From Paenibacillus sp. TCA20 (GTDB taxonomy: Bacteria > Bacillota > Bacilli > Paenibacillales > Paenibacillaceae): 64,000 nt of DNA. Position 1 is the first letter of the stretch; every line of letters begins with the position of its first letter. Below the pieces are notes generated by a model, which saw only the letters and a list, made by a program, of their open reading frames with translations, made no database searches and was not told where the DNA came from. Below are positions 1-8,758 of the stretch, one piece after another. The position numbers and the translations under genes were made by a program. The stretch covers positions 408,660-472,659 of the forward strand of contig NZ_BBIW01000004.1 of the NCBI RefSeq assembly GCF_000732325.1, written 5' to 3'.

Positions 1-128
1 GACAATTGAGTGGCATGTCTATAAATTAAGTACAGTAAAGCATTCTCAAGACACGTCGACGGAACTGAGCTTGCTAATTTGTATAAGTATATCGCTATAT
101 CACATCTGAACAGAATGGAGAGAGGATC

Positions 129-734
129 GTGTCAAATAAACAATCTCGGCTTAAACGTCATTTTGCGGCGTTTACTACCCTGGACATTGTTCTGATGGCT
201 ATGCTGGCGACAGCGAATGGGGCCATGACCTTTTACTTGTCGGTCGTGAACAAAATGCTGAACAATTTCGGAGGCCCTATTGCCACTTCGACAATTGTGG
301 GATTATATATGATCTATGGATTACTGGCCTATTACATTATTCGTAAGCCGGGTACAGCTGTCATTACATACAGTATAGGTGCGCTGGTGCAGAGTTTTAT
401 AGGCTCCGCCTACGGTCTGGCATCTATCATTGTTGCGGCACTATGCTATATGGTAGTTCTGGAAGGGCTATGCTGGATCACACGATATAAGAGATGGAAT
501 CTGACCTTTATGCTCATCGCAGGTGCGGCTCTTGTGCCGTTATGGTTTGTCTTTGCCGTGCAAATGTTCGGCTACACAGCGTGGGGCTGGCCTGTTCTTA
601 TTAGTGCTTTTGTTACCCGTGTCATTAGTGGTTCCGTGCTGTGCGGATGGCTGACAAAAGTGCTGGGGGATGGATTGATTCGCACGGGTCTCTTGAAGAG
701 GTATCGTTCATCCGAGCAACCGTTAGAAGTGTAA
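129..734 (+). CDS. ykoE: ECF transporter S component, YkoE family (thiamine precursor uptake)
   Basis: A 201-residue hydrophobic protein with about six predicted membrane segments and a short basic N-terminus, resembling YkoE, the substrate-binding S component proposed to take up hydroxymethylpyrimidine or a thiamine precursor. The start is GTG, preceded by a GGAGAGAGG ribosome-binding site. It is followed after 12 nt by a double-ATPase ECF subunit (ykoD), so the two are almost certainly one operon. In Bacillus subtilis the set is ykoFEDC; no ykoC T component follows here. Recognition rests on overall sequence feel and the ykoD neighbour; the exact substrate is inferred. The 128 nt before it hold no gene, and no TPP riboswitch is visible there. 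Confidence 0.85.
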   Translation: MSNKQSRLKRHFAAFTTLDIVLMAMLATANGAMTFYLSVVNKMLNNFGGPIATSTIVGLYMIYGLLAYYIIRKPGTAVITYSIGALVQSFIGSAYGLASIIVAALCYMVVLEGLCWITRYKRWNLTFMLIAGAALVPLWFVFAVQMFGYTAWGWPVLISAFVTRVISGSVLCGWLTKVLGDGLIRTGLLKRYRSSEQPLEV

Positions 735-746
735 GGAGCGGGAGAT

Positions 747-2240
747 ATGGAGGATGCACATAATAATCTTATGATTCATAAACCCATGGTTGAATTCAAA
801 AATGTCAGCTATCAATACGAAGGAGAGGCCAGCCCTGTGCTGAAGGGCCTCTCTTTTTCCATTTCCCAAGGAGAGCGGGTTGCTCTGATCGGAGGCAGCG
901 GAAGCGGCAAATCTACGGTATGTCAGCTGCTTAACGGTTACTTGCCCCGGTCCGGCGGAGGGAAACGCTCGGGAGAACTGCGGGTTCGTGGTCTGGACCC
1001 GGCCGTCGCTTCGATTGCCGATATTGCAGCGGTCTGCGGATTAGTGTTTCAGGACCCGGATGCACAGCTCGTTCAGGGCATCGTCGAGGACGAGGTCGTA
1101 TTTGGCCCGGAGAATTTATGCCTTGCTCCTGAGCTGCTGGAACAGCGGGTAAGTGACGCCCTCAGCGCTGTGTCGCTTGTGGAGAAACGGTTCGATGAAG
1201 TGTCCCGGCTGTCCGGGGGGCAGAAGCAGCGGACTGCAATCAGCAGCATTCTGGCGCTCGCACCAGAGGTGCTCGTCTTCGACGATGCGGCGGCGAGCCT
1301 TGACCCGCCGGCGCAGCGAAGACTCGTGCAGCTGTGCAGCGCGCTGCACGAGCAGGGCCGGACGCTCATCACCGCGTCCGGGCGGTTCGACGATCACGCG
1401 CTGCAAGCGTCACGCGTGATCGTCCTGGATGGCGGTGCCGTGCGCTTCGCTGGCACGCCGCAGGAGCTGCTCCGCGAGCATGCTGCGGAGCTTGCGGCCT
1501 TGGGCCTTACGCCCCCGCCCCGAGGCGAAGCTCCGGGGCGGGAGGCACGGGCCCAAGGCCAGCCCCCGCTGCTCGCGGCGCGGGGGCTTACGTTCACCTA
1601 TCCTGCTGGCCGCAAGGCGCTGCAGGAGGTGAACGGTACGCTGTCAGCAGGTCAGTGGACCCTACTGACCGGCGAGAACGGCTCAGGCAAGACGACCCTG
1701 AGCCGACTCATGATGGGCTTGCTGCCGGTGCCGAAGCGAAGCCTGTATTTTCAAGGCAGGGATATCGCTGAGCTCAAGGTGCATCAGCTGTCCAGAGAGA
1801 TGGGATACGTCTTTCAGCAGCCGGAGCATCAATTCGTGGCGAGTACGGTGCGGGAGGAATGTATCTACGGGATTCGGGGAGCACTGTCGCTGAAGCCTGA
1901 AGATGTTATTCCGGAAGCTCATGCTGAAGCAGCAATGGATCTGCTTAAGGTAACCGGATTAATCGGCAAAAAGAATGCCTCGCCCTATCTGCTCAGCGGC
2001 GGTGAGAAGAAGCTGCTCAGTGTCATCGCCCAGCTGGTCGTCCCGAAGCAGCTCTACATCTTGGACGAGCCGACAGCCGGACTTGATTACGCCATGATTG
2101 AGGCCCTCATACAGCTGTGCAGACAGAAGGTGGATGAGCGAGCAGCGATCCTGATGATTACGCATGATACCGAGCTCTTGGCTGCTCATGCCGATCAAAT
2201 ATGGCATCTTGCAGATGGGCGTTTGGATGTGCAGAAGTAA
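747..2240 (+). CDS. ykoD: ECF transporter double ATP-binding protein, YkoD-like
   Basis: A 497-residue fusion of two ABC ATPase domains that would energise the YkoE S component at the membrane. Domain 1 (about residues 14-240) has Walker A GGSGSGKST at 49-57 and signature LSGGQKQR. Its Walker B runs FDDAAAS, so Asp180 stands where the catalytic Glu is expected, and the switch-His position reads TASGRF (Gly212), so the His is missing. Domain 2 (about 275-497) is canonical: GENGSGKTT, LSGGEKK, DEPTAG (Glu441) and switch His473. The interdomain region is rich in Pro, Ala and Arg and is encoded by a very GC-rich stretch full of inverted repeats. The start ATG follows AAGGAGCGGGAG. One working and one degenerate ATPase site is inferred from the motifs, not shown. 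Confidence 0.88.
   Translation: MEDAHNNLMIHKPMVEFKNVSYQYEGEASPVLKGLSFSISQGERVALIGGSGSGKSTVCQLLNGYLPRSGGGKRSGELRVRGLDPAVASIADIAAVCGLVFQDPDAQLVQGIVEDEVVFGPENLCLAPELLEQRVSDALSAVSLVEKRFDEVSRLSGGQKQRTAISSILALAPEVLVFDDAAASLDPPAQRRLVQLCSALHEQGRTLITASGRFDDHALQASRVIVLDGGAVRFAGTPQELLREHAAELAALGLTPPPRGEAPGREARAQGQPPLLAARGLTFTYPAGRKALQEVNGTLSAGQWTLLTGENGSGKTTLSRLMMGLLPVPKRSLYFQGRDIAELKVHQLSREMGYVFQQPEHQFVASTVREECIYGIRGALSLKPEDVIPEAHAEAAMDLLKVTGLIGKKNASPYLLSGGEKKLLSVIAQLVVPKQLYILDEPTAGLDYAMIEALIQLCRQKVDERAAILMITHDTELLAAHADQIWHLADGRLDVQK
1324..1588. repeat. Cluster of perfect inverted repeats inside ykoD
   Basis: Within about 265 nt there are several perfect inverted repeats: 1324-1332/1343-1351 (9 bp), 1389-1400/1413-1424 (12 bp), 1469-1475/1485-1491 (7 bp), 1496-1506/1550-1560 (11 bp) enclosing 1514-1522/1534-1542 (9 bp), and 1561-1569/1580-1588 (9 bp). 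The stretch is markedly more GC-rich than the rest of the gene. The reading frame stays open. It covers the C-terminal part of the first ATPase domain and the linker. Confidence 0.8.
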
Positions 2241-2345
2241 GCAGTCACATCCCTTCTCGAAACTTTACTTCATTATTCCATGGCAAGTAAGCTCATGTTA
2301 TGATGGTTGAAGTGATGTAAATTATAGAGAGAAGGTACATAAATC

Positions 2346-3884
2346 TTGAATACACAGGCTAACATTCCAAAACGGGGCTTTATTCTGACGGGTGTACTGC
2401 TTGCCACGTTCTTGTCCGCAATTGAAGGAACGGTGATCGGTCCGGCAGGTCCGACCATCGTTAGTGAACTGGGTGATGTATCGCTGCTCAGCTGGATCTT
2501 CACCTCGTATCTGCTGACGATGGCGGTCAGTACGCCGATTTTTGGGAAGATCAGTGACCTGTTCGGGCGTAAGCCCGTCTTTTTGATCGGTGTCGGGCTA
2601 TTTCTGATCGGAAGCCTGCTATGCTGTTTTGCCGAGAACATGCAGAGCTTGATTTTGTTTAGGGCGATACAAGGGATTGGCGCTGGTGCTGTCGTACCGG
2701 TGACTTTTACGATTATCGGGGATATCTATAGCATTGAGGAACGGGGTAAGGTTCAGGGCATGATCAGCTCTGTATGGGGCATCTCTTCCTTATTGGGACC
2801 GCTGATTGGTGGATATTTTGTGGATTACCTGGGCTGGCCGTGGATATTTGGCTTCAATATTCCATTTGGTCTGCTGGCCATGTGGTATGTGGGCAGGTAT
2901 CTGAAGGAAGATGTTGTGAAGCAAAAAGTGCAAATCGACTATCTGGGAGCGATTACGTTTACCGTCGGCATTACTTCCCTGCTCATTGCTCTATCCCTTG
3001 GAGGCCACGCTTACTCGTGGGGTTCTCCCTTCATCCTGGGTCTATTACTTGCTGCCGTCGTGTTTATTACGATTTTTCTATTCGTGGAGACCAAGGCGAA
3101 GGAGCCGATTGTACCGCTCGGACTGTTTAAGATACGTGATATTACATTGGCCAACATTGCAGGCTTACTGACCAGCGCCCTGATGATTGGCCTGACGAGT
3201 TATCTGCCATTATGGATACAAGGTGTGCAGGGAGGGAACGCTACGACTTCAGGACTTGCGCTTGCGCCGATGTCCATCGGGTGGCTGATTGGCGGTATAT
3301 TTGCGGGACGACTGCTGATGAAGCTGGGGTCTCGTTATACCTCCCTGATCGGTTTGACCGGGATTGTCGCCGGCTCCGCCGGACTGATCTTCCTTAGCGC
3401 GAGTTCACCAAGCTGGCTGCTGCTCTTCTATATGTTCGTATATGGGCTGGGCTTCGGCTTCTCCTTCACTGTATTTACGATTATTGCCCAATCCTCTGTC
3501 GGCTATCGGCAGAGAGGAGCATCTACTGCGCTCAACACGTTTATGCGTACGTTAGGACAAACGATTGGGGCAGCGGCGTTTGGAACATGGCTGAACTCAC
3601 GAATTTCTGCACATACAGAGACCATGAATTTAGCGGAGCAGGGCGTAACACAGAAGGATATCAATACGATTCTGGCGCCGCACGGAACGCTTGAGCTGCC
3701 AGAGAACATTCAGGCATTGCTGCAGCAAGTACTGGAGCTAAGCCTGCATTCTTTATTTCTTATCATGTTTATCATTGGAATCTGCGGATTTATTGTCACA
3801 GCGGGATTGCGCAAGCAGCCGCCGTCACCGGTCGAGTCAGGAGTGGCTGCACAGGCTCAGATTGCAGGCAAGAGAGAAGAATAG
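2346..3884 (+). CDS. MFS drug-resistance-type exporter, DHA2 (14 TMS) family
   Basis: A 512-residue membrane protein of the EmrB/QacA type, which exports drugs or toxic compounds by proton antiport. The N-terminus has the loop motif GKISDLFGRKP between helices 2 and 3, and the antiporter motif C region reads GPLIGGYFVDYLGW. Length and hydrophobic pattern fit 14 helices. The start is TTG, supported by a GAGAGAAGG ribosome-binding site. It lies 105 nt after ykoD with no clear terminator between them, so partial co-transcription is possible. No adjacent TetR or MarR regulator was found, so the substrate cannot be guessed. Confidence 0.88.
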   Translation: MNTQANIPKRGFILTGVLLATFLSAIEGTVIGPAGPTIVSELGDVSLLSWIFTSYLLTMAVSTPIFGKISDLFGRKPVFLIGVGLFLIGSLLCCFAENMQSLILFRAIQGIGAGAVVPVTFTIIGDIYSIEERGKVQGMISSVWGISSLLGPLIGGYFVDYLGWPWIFGFNIPFGLLAMWYVGRYLKEDVVKQKVQIDYLGAITFTVGITSLLIALSLGGHAYSWGSPFILGLLLAAVVFITIFLFVETKAKEPIVPLGLFKIRDITLANIAGLLTSALMIGLTSYLPLWIQGVQGGNATTSGLALAPMSIGWLIGGIFAGRLLMKLGSRYTSLIGLTGIVAGSAGLIFLSASSPSWLLLFYMFVYGLGFGFSFTVFTIIAQSSVGYRQRGASTALNTFMRTLGQTIGAAAFGTWLNSRISAHTETMNLAEQGVTQKDINTILAPHGTLELPENIQALLQQVLELSLHSLFLIMFIIGICGFIVTAGLRKQPPSPVESGVAAQAQIAGKREE

Positions 3885-3960
3885 CTAGTGTGATAGTCAT
3901 ATGCCATTCTTCTTCGAGATCCATGAACGAGAGTTATTATATATTGGTGTTTAGATAGAG

Positions 3961-4000
3961 GAAGTCCGGACTGTGTCAACAGCAGCCGGGCTTCTTTTGT
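3961..4000 (+). terminator. Rho-independent terminator after the MFS gene
   Basis: A 9-bp stem, GAAGTCCGG paired with CCGGGCTTC (one G-U), with a 16-nt loop, followed by TTTTGTTT. Confidence 0.75.
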
Positions 4001-4115
4001 TTCGAAAGAACGATTTAATATAATTTACTTCACCTTGTGGAATATTACTCTTAGCGTGACGGGCGCACAGTTAAGGGTAATTAATTTTAGAGACAGAACG
4101 AAAGGGTGAAATAGA

Positions 4116-4583
4116 ATGAATGATGCGGCATTTCTCGTTCAATTCGAGAATGATCAGAAGGCCCGCGGGGCATTTGATATGCTCGTCGAGCTGGGCTACA
4201 AGCCAAATATGATTGGCGGTGGCATGATGGATGTCAACATTGAGCGACAGGATGTAACCTCAGCGCTCGAAATTATTGAAGCCTATGGCGGAGAGGTTCA
4301 GGATGACAGCAATCAGCAGGTGCATGAGGCTTTGACTCCAGAGATGAATCAAATGAGTGATACGGAGTTTGCCTATATGCCGATTCCTGCACATACTGTA
4401 AATGAGGATTTGGATGAATCCTATATGGCGGGCTACTCAGATTCACCCTATGGAATGGAGTCATCAGGCTACGATGTAGCATCAGAGGATGATGACACAG
4501 AGTTCGCGGAAGAGCATAACCGAACCGAGGATACCGAATTCGGAGGCTCATTTGGCGGATTCTCCGGAAGCGTAAAGGCGTAA
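4116..4583 (+). CDS. Uncharacterised acidic protein
   Basis: 155 residues, family not recognised. The first 65 or so look like a small alpha/beta domain (MNDAAFLVQF, then a Gly/Met-rich loop GGGMM and DVNIERQD). The rest is low-complexity and strongly acidic, rich in Asp, Glu, Ser and Thr, and probably disordered, ending in a Gly/Phe-rich tail. No signal peptide or membrane segment is present. It stands alone between two terminators and has a good AAAGGGTGA ribosome-binding site, so it is likely expressed as a single gene. No function is assigned. Confidence 0.75.
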   Translation: MNDAAFLVQFENDQKARGAFDMLVELGYKPNMIGGGMMDVNIERQDVTSALEIIEAYGGEVQDDSNQQVHEALTPEMNQMSDTEFAYMPIPAHTVNEDLDESYMAGYSDSPYGMESSGYDVASEDDDTEFAEEHNRTEDTEFGGSFGGFSGSVKA

Positions 4584-4641
4584 TACTCCGGGTCTCGTAA
4601 CAGTGATTAAATAACAAGCAAACTTTACTTCAAATAGCTTG

Positions 4642-4713
4642 TACACCAAAAAAACGATCCTCCTTCACCGTATCGACAATATGGATGAAGAAGGATCGTT
4701 TTTTTTGGTGTGT
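4642..4713. terminator. Bidirectional terminator between convergent genes
   Basis: A long stem, ACACCAAAAAAACGATCCT against AGGATCGTTTTTTTTGGTGT, with a roughly 25-nt top portion. A/T tracts flank the GC core, so it can stop transcription from both sides. Confidence 0.85.
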
Positions 4714-4742
4714 ACTTATCTTAAATTGTTCATTTATGACCC

Positions 4743-6005
4743 TTAGTAAGTGTCTTCCATAGCAGCATGCTTGCCAGCCGTATAGCCTGTGGAGAAGGCG
4801 GAGGTAATATTATAACCCCCGGTATAGCCGTGAACGTCCAGGATTTCACCGCAGAAAAAGAGGCCGGGCATGAGCTTGGATTCCATGGTCTTAGGATAAA
4901 TCTCCTTCAAATGCACCCCGCCGCCGGTAACGAACGCTTCGGCAAGCGAGCGTGTGCCATTCACTTGAATCGGCATGCCCTTAAGGACAGCAGCCAGCGT
5001 ATCAATAGAGCCTTTTGGAAGATGGTGATAAGTTGTCTCACCGTCCAGCGCTGCCTTTGTCAATACAACAGGAATCAGCCGCTCCTGAACAATACCTTTC
5101 AGCGCGTTCTTGATGGCTTTCTTAGGCTCTGATTCAAGCTTGTCCTTCAGGTCCTGCTCCATCTTGGATAGCGGGTATGCCGGGTACAAATCGAGCTTCA
5201 TGATGACATTCTTCGTCCCCGTCTTCTTCTGCACCTTGCGAATGAACTGACTGCATCTCAGCGCGATGGGGCCGGACAGTCCAAAGTGGGTGAAGATCAT
5301 ATCTCCCTCGTGCCGAATGACCGTCTTGTCCTTCGCATCATGAACTGACAGAGCGACATCGCTCAAGCTGAGACCCTGCAGCTCCCGGGAGGTGATGAAG
5401 GCTTCATTAGAGGTAATAGGTACCTCTGTTGGATACAGCTCTGTAATGGTATGTCCCGCGGCTTCTGCCCAAGGATAGCCATCACCTGTTGATCCGGTTT
5501 GCGGCACGGATTTGCCTCCTGTAGCTACAATGACCGCATCAGCTGGAACAACCTTGCCTGAAGCTAATTTCACACCAGCAACCTTGCCCTCCTCATAGAG
5601 GACCTCAGCTACGGGGGAGTCTGTCATCATCTTCACACCCAGCGAGCTTGCTTTGCCAATCAATGCATCGACGACGGTCTTGGCTTTGTCAGACACCGGA
5701 AACATTCTGCCGTTGTCTTCCTCCTTCAAGGCAATGCCTAGATCTTCAAAAAAACGCATTATTCCTTGATTATCCATATGCTGAAATGCACTGTAGAGGA
5801 ACTTTCCGTTCCCAGGAATGTGCTTGATCAGCTCATCCTGATCTTTGGCATTGGTTACGTTGCAGCGTCCTCCGCCGGATATGCCAAGCTTACGCCCCAG
5901 TTTATTGCCTTTGTCAACGAGAACAACCGATGCACCATGCTCAGCAGCGGCAACGGAAGCCATAAGGCCGGAAGGTCCTCCACCGATGACAATTACTTTT
6001 TTCAT
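4743..6005 (-). CDS. HI0933/YhiN (BaiN)-family FAD-dependent oxidoreductase
   Basis: A 420-residue flavoprotein of the HI0933-like family. The N-terminus carries the Rossmann dinucleotide motif GGGPSGLMAS followed by an acidic strand end, then the family-typical GRKLGISGGGRCNVTNA. The C-terminus has FCGEILDVHGYTGGYN, the second FAD-binding strand with the conserved GG. The start ATG is preceded by GAGGAGA. Family members are annotated as putative NAD(P)/FAD oxidoreductases; the physiological substrate is unknown here. It converges on the acidic protein gene and diverges from the sensor kinase, so it is a single gene. Confidence 0.9.
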   Translation of the reverse strand: MKKVIVIGGGPSGLMASVAAAEHGASVVLVDKGNKLGRKLGISGGGRCNVTNAKDQDELIKHIPGNGKFLYSAFQHMDNQGIMRFFEDLGIALKEEDNGRMFPVSDKAKTVVDALIGKASSLGVKMMTDSPVAEVLYEEGKVAGVKLASGKVVPADAVIVATGGKSVPQTGSTGDGYPWAEAAGHTITELYPTEVPITSNEAFITSRELQGLSLSDVALSVHDAKDKTVIRHEGDMIFTHFGLSGPIALRCSQFIRKVQKKTGTKNVIMKLDLYPAYPLSKMEQDLKDKLESEPKKAIKNALKGIVQERLIPVVLTKAALDGETTYHHLPKGSIDTLAAVLKGMPIQVNGTRSLAEAFVTGGGVHLKEIYPKTMESKLMPGLFFCGEILDVHGYTGGYNITSAFSTGYTAGKHAAMEDTY

Positions 6006-6246
6006 ATTTAATAAATCTCCTCTTCAATACAAATTCCTTCAAACATCGTAACAGATTCGCCGATCGTTGTCGTTTTTTGTTTATGTTTTGTTATTAGAAA
6101 CAATTTTATCGTCTTCTTGAGGGATATAATGATTCATTTGCATAACTACACATAGAAAATATTGTAATATACTGTCGCCTATGTTTTAATCAGGTTACAT
6201 AAGGTCGATTGTCAGTGAACGAAATGAGAGGAGAGATAAAACGCCT

Positions 6247-7938
6247 GTGTTTGCTGTCAAGAATATTCTGCTGCAGATCCTGCTGGCAGGAATTACGCCA
6301 CTTCTCTTTTCGTTATTTATTGGACGCATGCGCAGTCCTATTCATGACTTGAATTCGTCTCCTATTTCAAAGACTACTGAGAGACATTTGCTGCTGGCAT
6401 GCATAATATCCATGGTGTTCTGTGTTGTTTTCTCTACGACTTTATTTGATTCCCTGTATTTGAATTTAGATACACTCGCTGTTTCGTTGGCAATTCTTTA
6501 TGGAAGCACTTCGGCGGGTCTATTTGTGTCGATTTTTAGTGCGTTATTGTTTGTATTTACAACGGATTTATGGAATGATCCTCTGATCTTTCTTCAATCC
6601 GGTATTTTGTTGTATCCTATTTTGCTCGTGCTGGCAAAGCGTTTCAAGCAAGAGGGACTGGAAGGCAAAAGAAAGCTGTTCCTGATTCCATTTGCGCTCT
6701 TCGCAATGATCAGCATGGCTGCAGCGTTTGCTTCATATTTCGCCAAGGCAGACTCGGTTCAGATTGACTTTATTCTATATTCTCTTGTTTACTCGCTCCT
6801 GTCTCTAGGAACAGGACTGGCCATTATTCAATTTACAGAGCTTCAGTTCGTGCAGCAGGCGCTTGCCTCCGAGATTGAAGCGAAACGCAGGCAGTTCATG
6901 CACCATTCCCATTTGAACAAGCAGCTATTGAACACGATCCCTGTCTCGGTCGTCGCTTTTGATGTCGATGGGCGAATTGTGAACATGAACGAGCGAATGT
7001 TAGACGATCTGCGCAGAAGGAATCCCGGTATGAATCAGGAGTCCGATATGATTGGCAAGCGCATTGAATCGATCGTTGGACAAGAACACGGGTCACGAGT
7101 AACAGAGAGAATCCGAACTGCTTCAAAGAGTGGAGAGATCTCTTCAGAGTATTTGAATGTCGGACCTTATATTTTCCATACATTAATCTCACCGGTCAGA
7201 GATCCTTATGAAGGATCCTTGATTGGAAGCTCACTTGTGCTGCAGGATATCACGGAGCTGGAGAATCTCCGTAACGAGCTTGCACATGTAGAGAGGCTCA
7301 GCCTTGTTGGACAAATGGCTGCCAGTATCACGCATGAAGTCAGGAATCCAATGGCAGTCGTAAGAGGCTTTCTGCAATTAATGCATGAGAGAAGTCCGCG
7401 GTCACTTGATCACTATTATCGGATTGTTATGGAAGAATTAGACCGGGCAAACGGAATTATAACGGATTTTTTGTCCCTCGCTCAGAATCGGATCGTTGAG
7501 AAGGAAGAGGTTCACCTGCATGATATTATCCACGATATGCTTCCGCTGCTAATGGCTGATGCGAACATGAGGGGGCAGTCGGTTAAGCTTAACTTGAGCG
7601 AAAGGATACCTAAATATCATCTGAACTCCAAGGAAATGAAGCAGCTGATCTTGAATTTGGCACGTAACGGTATGGAGGCTATGGACAACAAGGGAACACT
7701 CTATATCGAGACATCGTGTGAGCAGAATCGAATCCTGCTTAAGGTCATCGACGAAGGTCCGGGTATTCCGCCGGCAGTCCAAGAGAAGCTGTTCGAGCCT
7801 TTTTATACGACCAAATCGAAGGGCACCGGTCTCGGACTTGCGTTATGCCGGGGTATTGCTGAGCGGCATAACGCCGCCATTCAGGTGGACTCTGGTGATG
7901 GACGGGGCACGATATTTACCGTTGTTTTTAAACTGTAG
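6247..7938 (+). CDS. Membrane PAS sensor histidine kinase, KinB-like
   Basis: 563 residues. The first 200 or so form six hydrophobic segments resembling a 5TM LYT-type sensor region. A PAS domain follows (about 230-340, with FDVDGRIVNMNERM). The dimerisation/phosphoacceptor helix has SITHEVRNPMAVVRGFLQLM, and the HATPase domain has N box LNLARNGMEAM, G1 DEGPGIP and G2 KGTGLGLAL. The architecture and H box match sporulation phosphorelay kinases such as KinB. The start is GTG after GGAGAGATAA. No response regulator gene is nearby, which fits kinases that feed Spo0F. The signal sensed is not evident. Confidence 0.88.
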   Translation: MFAVKNILLQILLAGITPLLFSLFIGRMRSPIHDLNSSPISKTTERHLLLACIISMVFCVVFSTTLFDSLYLNLDTLAVSLAILYGSTSAGLFVSIFSALLFVFTTDLWNDPLIFLQSGILLYPILLVLAKRFKQEGLEGKRKLFLIPFALFAMISMAAAFASYFAKADSVQIDFILYSLVYSLLSLGTGLAIIQFTELQFVQQALASEIEAKRRQFMHHSHLNKQLLNTIPVSVVAFDVDGRIVNMNERMLDDLRRRNPGMNQESDMIGKRIESIVGQEHGSRVTERIRTASKSGEISSEYLNVGPYIFHTLISPVRDPYEGSLIGSSLVLQDITELENLRNELAHVERLSLVGQMAASITHEVRNPMAVVRGFLQLMHERSPRSLDHYYRIVMEELDRANGIITDFLSLAQNRIVEKEEVHLHDIIHDMLPLLMADANMRGQSVKLNLSERIPKYHLNSKEMKQLILNLARNGMEAMDNKGTLYIETSCEQNRILLKVIDEGPGIPPAVQEKLFEPFYTTKSKGTGLGLALCRGIAERHNAAIQVDSGDGRGTIFTVVFKL

Positions 7939-8061
7939 AGCTGCCTGCTTGTATATGCTGCTTGAAGGATAGAAATGATCGTCTGGAGTCATAATAACAT
8001 GGCCATCTGTTAGTTAAACGGGTGAGAATCCTAATCTTGAAGTGAAAAAGGAGAGTTTCCC

Positions 8062-8181
8062 ATGGCGAAAAATGATTCCAAACAACAGGAAATCCAGAAG
8101 CAGTCCAATAAGAAGAACCAGAGAGGGCAAGGTCAAATCGTTGACAAGAAGCTCGACGGGGATAATTTCCCGGCAACGTAG
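8062..8181 (+). CDS. Small basic hydrophilic protein (possible small spore protein)
   Basis: A 39-residue open frame with an excellent ribosome-binding site (AAAAAGGAGAG, 8 nt before ATG). It encodes a Lys/Gln/Asn-rich peptide starting MAKNDSKQQE and ending DGDNFPAT. It has no Cys, no membrane segment and few hydrophobic residues. Size and composition resemble the minor small acid-soluble spore proteins, but no family signature was recognised, so the spore assignment is inference. It sits 120 nt after a KinB-like kinase gene and upstream of the bacilliredoxin promoter. It is too short for standard gene callers and may be missing from automatic annotations. Confidence 0.6.
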   Translation: MAKNDSKQQEIQKQSNKKNQRGQGQIVDKKLDGDNFPAT

Positions 8182-8256
8182 GTTTGTTACTTCGTGAGAT
8201 TACAGGCCATTCTTGGTCAGTAAAATCTCAGGTGCCTGGTTTGACATGTCTATCTC

Positions 8257-8284
8257 TTGCGTTCACAACTTAGGAATGTATAAT
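8257..8284 (+). promoter_or_regulatory. Candidate sigma-A promoter of the bacilliredoxin gene
   Basis: TTGCGT, a 16-nt spacer, then a perfect TATAAT ending 27 nt before the start codon. Confidence 0.55.
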
Positions 8285-8311
8285 AAAAGTTAGTGAAGGA
8301 GTGAATAGAAC

Positions 8312-8746
8312 ATGTCAATGTCTTTTGACCAATACATGAAAGATATGGTTCAACCAATGAGGGATGAACTGACACGTCTCGGTATCGAAGAGCTTCGTAC
8401 CGTAGAAGAAGTAGAAGCTAAACTGCCGGGTGCTGAAGGAACTGCCCTTGTTGTCGTCAATTCGGTTTGCGGCTGCGCAGCAGGTCAAGCACGTCCTGGT
8501 GTAGCCAGAGCGCTGGAGAATGAAATAACCCCTGACCACTTGTTTACGGTATTTGCAGGTCAGGATAAAGAAGCGACTGCTCAAGCTCGTGAATATTTTG
8601 CTCCATACCCGCCATCCTCCCCTTCCATTGCTTTGATGAAGGATGGAGAGCTGGTACACTTTATCGAGCGTCATCAGATTGAGAATCGTTCTGCTGAAGA
8701 GATTGCGGCTGATCTGGTGGGAGCATTTAACCAGTATTGCAAATAA
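8312..8746 (+). CDS. Bacilliredoxin, BrxA/BrxB (YphP/YqiW) family
   Basis: A 144-residue cytosolic thiol-disulfide protein that removes bacillithiol from S-bacillithiolated proteins. The diagnostic active site reads NSVCGCAAGQARPG, a CGC motif in a thioredoxin-like fold. Length and start (MSMSFDQYMKDMV) match YphP of Bacillus subtilis closely, and GAGHDKEAT-like and PSSPS segments typical of the family follow. A GGAGTGA ribosome-binding site precedes ATG. It is a monocistronic unit with its own promoter and terminator. Bacillithiol use is inferred from the family. Confidence 0.93.
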   Translation: MSMSFDQYMKDMVQPMRDELTRLGIEELRTVEEVEAKLPGAEGTALVVVNSVCGCAAGQARPGVARALENEITPDHLFTVFAGQDKEATAQAREYFAPYPPSSPSIALMKDGELVHFIERHQIENRSAEEIAADLVGAFNQYCK

Positions 8747-8758
8747 GTTAGTTACATA

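Noticed and set aside
1..128. TPP riboswitch or gene upstream of ykoE
   Set aside because: No THI-box segments and no coding frame with a ribosome-binding site; only a possible weak promoter.
1073..1771. Several overlapping open frames of 67-145 codons within ykoD
   Set aside because: They arise from the GC-rich composition; their translations are Arg/Ala/Ser-rich with no motifs, and the ABC frame is continuous.
3958..3972. GAGGAAGTCCGG string resembling the P4 core of RNase P RNA
   Set aside because: The rest of the RNase P RNA is absent, and the sequence forms the left arm of a simple terminator.
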